NCBI GenBank assembly: GCA_964543965.1 | Contig: CAZJAX010000020.1 | Span: forward strand, 1 to 22,226 | From: CAMDWQ01 sp964543965 | GTDB lineage: Bacteria; Omnitrophota; Gorgyraeia; 2-02-FULL-51-18 | DNA: 22,226 bases | Direction of reading: 5' to 3' | Shown here: positions 7,215 through 13,800 of the stretch, piece after piece | Layout of the letters: the number at the start of each line of letters is the position of its first letter | Position numbering within the stretch: position 1 is the first letter of the stretch | Translations under genes and position numbers: made by a program | Notes under the pieces: model-generated | The model's input: only the letters and a program-made list of their open reading frames with translations | Databases searched by the model: none | What the model was told of the DNA's origin: nothing

Positions 7215-7570
7215 GCGAAAAGCCCTTTTTTCCAGGCGTAAAGAATGGCGAAGGAGAGGATGCCGAGAAAAAGGCTTACCTCAAAAAGCGCGGCGAACGT
7301 CGCAGTCTCCTTATAGACCGTCAAGACGGGAAAAAGAAAAGCCGCTTCCACATCGAAGGCGATGAAAATGAGCGCGAAAAGATAATAGTTGATGTCAAAG
7401 CGGATCCAGGCGTTGCCTATGGGAACTTCGCCGCTCTCGTAGGGGCTCGAGGCGCGTGCGCCGCGGCTGCGGGGACTTAAAAGGTAGGGGATTAGCGTAT
7501 TGACGACGACGAAACCTATCCCGATGATGAGAAAGCCGAGGACGTAGGAATAATCGTGCAATAAAGACAT
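7205..7570 (-). CDS. nuoA: NADH-quinone oxidoreductase subunit A, first gene of the minus-strand operon
   Basis: Small three-helix membrane subunit of complex I next to the quinone chamber, 121 residues. The loop after helix 1 has S-P-Y-E-S-G-E-V-P-I-G, and helix 2 has F-I-A-F-D-V-E-A-A-F-L-F-P, with conserved Asp and Glu. The end, A-I-L-Y-A-W-K-K-G, is also typical. The conserved-loop position that is Cys in some NuoA proteins (including the second NuoA here) is Ser, a common variant. A GGAG ribosome-binding site lies at 7578-7575, four bases before the ATG. The gene is first behind the promoter at 7596-7624 and overlaps nuoB by 10 bases. Confidence 0.97.
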   Translation of the reverse strand: MSLLHDYSYVLGFLIIGIGFVVVNTLIPYLLSPRSRGARASSPYESGEVPIGNAWIRFDINYYLFALIFIAFDVEAAFLFPVLTVYKETATFAALFEVSLFLGILSFAILYAWKKGLFAWK

Positions 7571-7595
7571 AAGACTCCAAAAGTTTTATCGGGTC

Positions 7596-7624
7596 AGTAT
7601 ACAAAAAAGGGCAGGGCAAGTCAA
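7596..7624 (-). promoter_or_regulatory. Sigma70-type promoter for the minus-strand nuo operon
   Basis: On the minus strand, TTGACT (7624-7619) is followed after exactly 17 bases by TATACT (7601-7596). Transcription should start near 7589, giving a leader of about 19 bases before the nuoA ATG at 7570, with room for the GGAG ribosome-binding site. The spacing and both hexamers are near consensus. It lies back to back with the promoter of the giant gene. Confidence 0.8.
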
Positions 7625-7713
7625 ACGGGATTTGCAGGGGTTCCTCGGCCACCTTAAAATATACCGTTGAATCATATAACTCTATTAATATCAACAGCTT
7701 AAAATCGAATAAA

Positions 7714-7745
7714 TAGGCGCCTAGAATTTGCCGTTTCTCTACGGC
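7714..7745. promoter_or_regulatory. Short inverted repeats around the giant-gene promoter, possible operator
   Basis: A perfect 10-base palindrome (TAGGCGCCTA, 7714-7723) sits just upstream of the -35 element. A second inverted repeat, GCCGT-N6-ACGGC (7730-7745), overlaps the -35 and fills much of the -10/-35 spacer. Proteins bound here would be well placed to control the giant gene. The rest of the 7571-7818 intergenic region is AT-rich, and I see no other gene in it. Repeats this short can arise by chance, so the operator role is inference. Confidence 0.35.
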
Positions 7746-7756
7746 TAGGGTATACT
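7728..7756 (+). promoter_or_regulatory. Sigma70-type promoter for the giant gene
   Basis: TTGCCG (7728-7733) is followed after exactly 17 bases by TATACT (7751-7756). The expected start of transcription is near 7763, giving a leader of about 56 bases before the ATG at 7819. No clear Shine-Dalgarno sequence precedes that ATG, and an in-frame TAG at 7807-7809 rules out an earlier start. Confidence 0.75.
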
Positions 7757-7818
7757 TTTATTCAATATGCTAAAAAAACCAAAGGCCGTTTTATGCCCCG
7801 ATTTTATAGACATTTACT

Positions 7819-10800
7819 ATGACTGATCTAAAAGCAGCTTCCCTCAAAACGATCGCTTCGCTTCTTCTCTTTGCGTCCGCTTCCGCGGAGGTGCCGGCGT
7901 GGGCGCTGGATGCGGCGCCCGCAGCCAGTCCCCAAGCAAGGATACTCGCGGATCCGTCCCTTTTTGAAGCGCCCCTTGATCATTCCCGCTTGAAAGAGGT
8001 GCACCGCGGCAGAGGAAGGCTCGTGATCCATATCCAGGATGCTCATTCCAATTTCAGCGGCCAGGAAAATCTTGCGCGGACTCTGGACGAGATCATGAAC
8101 CGCTACAAGGTGCGTCTGGTGATGGTCGAGGGCGGCAGCCGGGACGACACGCTGACACCGGTCAAAAAAATCGCATCTCAGGAGATCTGGAAAAAAGTCG
8201 CGCGCAGTTTCCTCATCGACGCGAAGATATCCGGCGAGGAGTACCTGAACCTTACGTCCTCTCATCCGATGAAGATCAACGGCATCGAAGACCCCGCGCT
8301 TTACCGCAAAAGCGTGCGCGCCTATGCGGACCTGGCAGATGCCCGCGAGAAAGCGCTTGATTATCTTAAGCGCGTGCGCGTCTCGGTCGAAAAGATCAAA
8401 AACCGGCTTTACCCTCAGGAGCTTCTCGACTACGAAAATTCGAAGAACTCTCCCGAGGAAGAGCATGCCAGAGTGTTGGGGCTGATCGCAAAATATCCTC
8501 TCGAAACGGCAAGCTTTCCGAACCTGCGACGGCTGGCGGACCTGAAGAACGCCGAAGCGCGGATCGATTTCGTCCGGGCCAACCTGGAGCAAGCAGCGCT
8601 GTTCTCCGAGCTGTCAAGGAAGGGCGCGAGGGTCTCAGAGCCGGCGGCGCAGGCGCGCGCCGGCAAAGGAAGGGACGCCTCATCCTTTGGACATTTTCAA
8701 AACATTCTGACCGCTGCGGAAGATAAAAATATCAGCCTGAATAGATTCCCCGAGCTGCTCCGCTACCGCGATTACCTCAAAGGATTCTCCGAAGTCGACA
8801 TCGATGCGGTGATCGACGAAATGGAAAAAGCGGAAGACAGGATATACGCCGTGCGTCTCGGCGCCGATGACGCGCGTCTTCTCCGCGCCATCGACCGCTA
8901 TCTAGCTCTTCTTTCGACGGCGCATTCGATCCAGATGACGACCAAGGATTTTTCGTTTTTTAAGGCGAACGAATCCGATTATGGAACCGGCGCCTGCCTC
9001 GCCTGGATCAACCGCAAGCTGACCGAGCTCGGGTACTCCGGGGAGCTTGTGCCTGCCTCTGATGTGCTGGACGAAGGGAAGGACGCGCTGGAGGCGTTCT
9101 ATCGATCGGTTTCGGAGCGTGACTTCGCATTTGTCAAAAACGCCGAGAAGGTCATGGTCGAAGAAAATGAAAAAGTCGCGGTGCTGATCACCGGCGGCTA
9201 TCACACGCCGCACCTAAAAGAGCTTTTCCAGAAAAAGGGATGGGCTTATGCGGTGCTGGCGCCGGTCGTGACCGGGGAGACGAACCAGAAAAAATATGAA
9301 GAGGTCCTGCTGGAAGGCGTGCGCGGAATGGACGTTTCCGCGGCCGCCAAAGCTCCGAAGAGAACGGAAGGTGTACGTCCTGAAGCCGTCCGCGAGGCGC
9401 CGCGCCTTGTTGATCTTGCAACGGCTGCCGCGAGGCTTGCGGGCACGAATGAGGAGTACGTCTCCCGGGTATTGTCCGAAGCTATACCTTCAGTTGATGA
9501 TGCGCCGGCATTGCCAGACGCTGTTTTAAGACAGCAGCAAGCTCCGGTTTACGCCGATGCCATCGCCGCAAAGATCGGCAAATTCATTCAGAGCGAACTC
9601 ACGAACCGTGATGTGAGCCGTGTCGTGTGGGCGCTCGATAAGAATGAGATCCCCAGAGATGGCAACGGGAACCCGGTGCCTTTCGGCGATGAGGACATGC
9701 TCGCGGTGCTTCGTAAAACTGATGAACAGCTGCGGAGCGCGGGTTTCGGAGAAGATAGGGAGGGCAGTATGGCGTCGTCGGCCTACTCGCCGATAGGATT
9801 GTTCGAAGCTCTGCTGTCGTCCGGCGAAGGGGCTGAATATGCCCGGCGCAATCATTACGCCCGGTGGCGTGTGCAGAATCTTAGGCGCCTGATCGCCGAT
9901 CTGCCTGCGCTTTTCGAAGCGGCAGACATCCAGGGCCATGAGCTGCCGATCTTTCTGGCGCGCGATGCCATGACGGGCGGCGAGTATCTGAGATATCAAA
10001 GTCTCATCGACGGCGAACCCCGCCCGTTCGGAGGCGCTTATCATCCCGGGATGAATATGGATGCGATCGTCAGCGATTTCGTGCCCGATCCGGGACTTCT
10101 CCGCGTGCAGGAAGCGACAAAACAGGCGGCCGAGGAAGCCAAGGCTCTCGCGATCCAAAAATACCAGGTGATGACCCGCGAGCAGGGGCGTAAGCGGATC
10201 CCGTCCAAGGTTCACGACCCGTTTTACGATGAGTTTCACCCTGATCTCTATGAGCTCACGGCTTATTATTACCGCAGGGCTATCGAAAAAAGGTGGACGC
10301 GCGACGCGGATCTGCTGAATGAAGCCAGACTGCTTTACGAGCAGATCAAGCCCGAGATTGGTCCGGACAATAAAAATGTGGTCCTTATCGATCTGGCGGC
10401 TACCGGCAAGACGCTGCTGTATGTGAAAAGCGTCATCGAGCATTTTTCGCAGGAAAATAACGACCCGGTGCGCGTCCGTGTTTTTGTCGGTTGGAGTCAT
10501 GACAAGAAGCTTTTTATCCCGGAAGTCCGCATGTACGCGAACGAGCTTAAGGCGCGCGATGTCCGCTTCACGGAGCACGGCAAACCTTTCCGCGATCAGG
10601 AATGGGCGTTCCGGCGCGTTTCCCAGAATAAGCAGACGGGGGAGACGGTGTTCGGTTTCACGCCGAACAATCGCCGCTCTCATATTTTGATCCAGGCATA
10701 CAGGAGTATGATGTTGTATAACGCAGCGCTGGAGCGTTCCCGCGCCGCTGCATCGTCCGCTGCGGCGCGGCTCGCCTCCGCGATCCGTCCGCTTTCCGCG

Positions 10801-13800
10801 CAGGCCGTTGATTGGGAGTGGGCCGGGACGCTGGGAAAGATATTAAAGCCTGCCGATTTTCCGTTCGCTCTGACAGCGTCTGATATGGCCGCAATTTTAC
10901 CGCCGATCCCGATCCGCAAGATCTCGGTGAAGCATGTCTTGAACGGCGACAGGAGCGTTTCCGTCCTTGTGCGCCTCGAACCCGACGAAGCGCCCTTTTT
11001 TGACATCGATCTGACGGTGCGGCCGTCGGCGCTGGACAGCGGACTCTATATCCTCGAATTGAACAAGTCAAAATATGATGAGCAAGCGATCCGCAAGCGC
11101 TTGGTCGCGGCAGATGTTCCGGATTCGCAGGCGTTTCTGATTTCGAGAAAGGAAGCATGGTTCGGCGATCGGCTGTTTCCGTGGGTCGTGCGCTCCAAAG
11201 CGCTTGGCGGTATCGCGGTGCCAAAAATGCTCAGCGAGTCCTCCAAAGATTTTTTCCGGGGTCTCGGTTTTTATCAGGACGCAGGCATCGAAACGATGAT
11301 CTACGGGCGCGCTCAGGATCCTCCGCGCTTTTTGATCCATAAGGAAAAAATACAGGCGCAGATCTACAGGAACCGGAAGGGGGCTCTTGACCGTTTGAAG
11401 GACGAGCGCGGAACCGTCATGGCCGGCGCGAGGCTGGCGGTCGATCTTTTAAAGCTGGATCTTCCGAGATCGAGCCCCGAATTCCGCAGCCTGATCCAGG
11501 CGGCCGCAAATATTTTCCGCGATCTCGGAAAGCCGTTTGCGACCGGAGGGATGCTTACCAACGGGGTGCCCGATGCCTCCAAGGCGAATATTCGGCTGGT
11601 TCTGGGCAGTCAGGATCTAAAGCTTTTCCAGACGCTGGCGGAGCAATTCAGAGATTCCGAGTCAGAGGCTCCTATTATTATTTCCGGCGGGAGAGGAAGA
11701 GGTACGCCGGGTCTTGAGGCAATGCTGAAGACGGTGCTGCCGCAGCTACCGGACTCAAAAAATTTGGAAGAGGCGCTGAAGGTTGAAAATATTTCGGAAG
11801 CGGAATTGATTGCGGCGCTTTTTAAAGATATGGGTGTCGGCGCTGGCGCCATACGCAGCATTTCAACCACTTTGGAAAAGAAATCCAAGTCTACCTATCA
11901 GAATCTTGAATTTGTGCTGAATCTTTTAAAGGCCCAGCCGCAAATAGTGCCTAATAGCGAAAAACCGCGGATTGTCATTTATGTGACCGAAGCTCAAACT
12001 GCAAGAACCGTAGGCGCCATGATCTTTCGGCTGCAAAAAGAGGGTTTGGATTGGGATTTCATGGTGACGCCTGCCTATCAGCTGGATCTCGTTTCGATGG
12101 CGGATCCCGCATTGCTCGATTTTCTTTACAAGGTCCTGGGTCTGCCGGAAAAATTCGCCGAGGAATTCGAATTCACCGACTCAGATTATGCTGCGTCCAA
12201 CCGCGATAAGGACGAAGCCAGCCGCATCGTCCGCGATTCGAGAGACAACGGCTCATATCCGCAAAATGCGGTTGCGACCGATAAGGATCCCAACCACCCC
12301 GGCGGAAGATATAGTTTTAAAGGCGGAACTATTGCTTATGATCACGGACCAGCTGAAATAAAGCAGGTGAGGGATACTTTGTTTCTCGCGCTCTTAAAAA
12401 AGGCCGGCGCGAGGTTGGCGGATTATTCGAGTGTGCCGGAAGCGCAGGGCAGGCCGGACCCGGAGCCCCGCATACGCCGCGCGCTCGCAGACGGGGATCT
12501 GGATCTCTGGAAAAAAGAGCTCCGCCTCTCGCGGGCATCGGAGCTGGATCATTTTATTTTCAGGACGACGCTGGACCGCATCGTTCTGGATGAGCCGCGC
12601 TTGCTCACGACGGTCAGGGAGCTTGACCGCAGGCTTTTGGAATCGGAGGAAGCCGACTATTGGAACCCCGCCGTGAATGCGCTTGAACTGTCCTATGTCA
12701 GAGGGAACAGCCCGGTGCCGGTCGGGGTCGGCTACGCCGGCGAGGGGGCAGGCCGGGTATTTTTTCATTACTCGATGATGGGATACAGCCAGAAATTTAC
12801 CATCGACACCGAGAGCAGTTTTGCTCCGGAAGAAGTGAATCGCGCGCTGCTGCGTATTCTCTCCGGAAGGCAGTCGCCGCGGTTCCTGACGGATACGCTC
12901 AAGCTGGTCGCCGGCCGTACGGTGTCTCGAAAGCAGATCGACGGACCCATCACGGTGTCCAAGATCCAGGAAGGGCGGTACCAGGCGGTCTATCTGGTAC
13001 TCGTCCGTCTCCGCGACGCGGAAAAGACGCTGCTTCCTTTCATTCTCATGTTCTCAAAAAAAGGCGGCGAGAAATCCTGGGTGGTCGAAAAGGAATACCG
13101 TAATCTCCGCGACCGACAAGGGGATCCGAACCTGATCCAAGTCTTGCTGGGAGGCAGGGCGGATGTCGCTTCGGGAACCGGAACGCCTTCCTCGGAAAAA
13201 GCCTTTTTCTATTCGAGCCGCTTCAACGATCATCACGGCGAAGTCATTCTCCGCATGGACAACGGACTCCCGATGCAGCTGCACCTCAATTCGTCGCTGA
13301 TGACCCGAGCGCTGAATTTTGAAGAAGGCAGAGCGCGCGAGGTGCTGGCGGGAATGATCGGCACGTTCATATCGTTTTACGACGAAAGGCTCGGGGTGAT
13401 GCCCGACCGGTTCATGATAGCTGCGGGTGATATCAATGTAGACGAGCGTTCGGTCAGGGAGCTCGCCGGCGAGTACCCGAGGGATCAGCGCATTTCACAG
13501 CCTAGATTTAAAATGATCGCCTGGCGCGGGAACCGAACAGGCGTGGGCTCCCGGGATTTTCTTCGTTATCTCTTTGAGATGGATTATCTCTCGCGGCATC
13601 TTTCAGGATTTTCCGTCAGAGAGTTGTCTACGGGAGCGCTGGTGTATGAAATGGAAGATCATCTGATCCCGAACTGGGTCACAGACGCGGTGCTCGTGGG
13701 TCTGGCCGAGGGACTGGTTAAAAGGCACGGACCTATTACCGGCCTGATCAAAGCCAGGGCCTGGCTGAACCGCTACGTCCGGGACATGCGCAGCGATCCA

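Noticed and set aside
6321..7241. Plus-strand open frame of 306 codons over nuoB and nuoCD
   Set aside because: Composition is dominated by Arg, Asp and His with no motif; the minus strand encodes complete NuoB and NuoCD here.
9526..10683. Antisense open frame of 385 codons inside the giant gene
   Set aside because: No start signals or family-like motifs; long antisense frames are expected opposite a GC-rich coding strand. The plus-strand frame has continuous module motifs.
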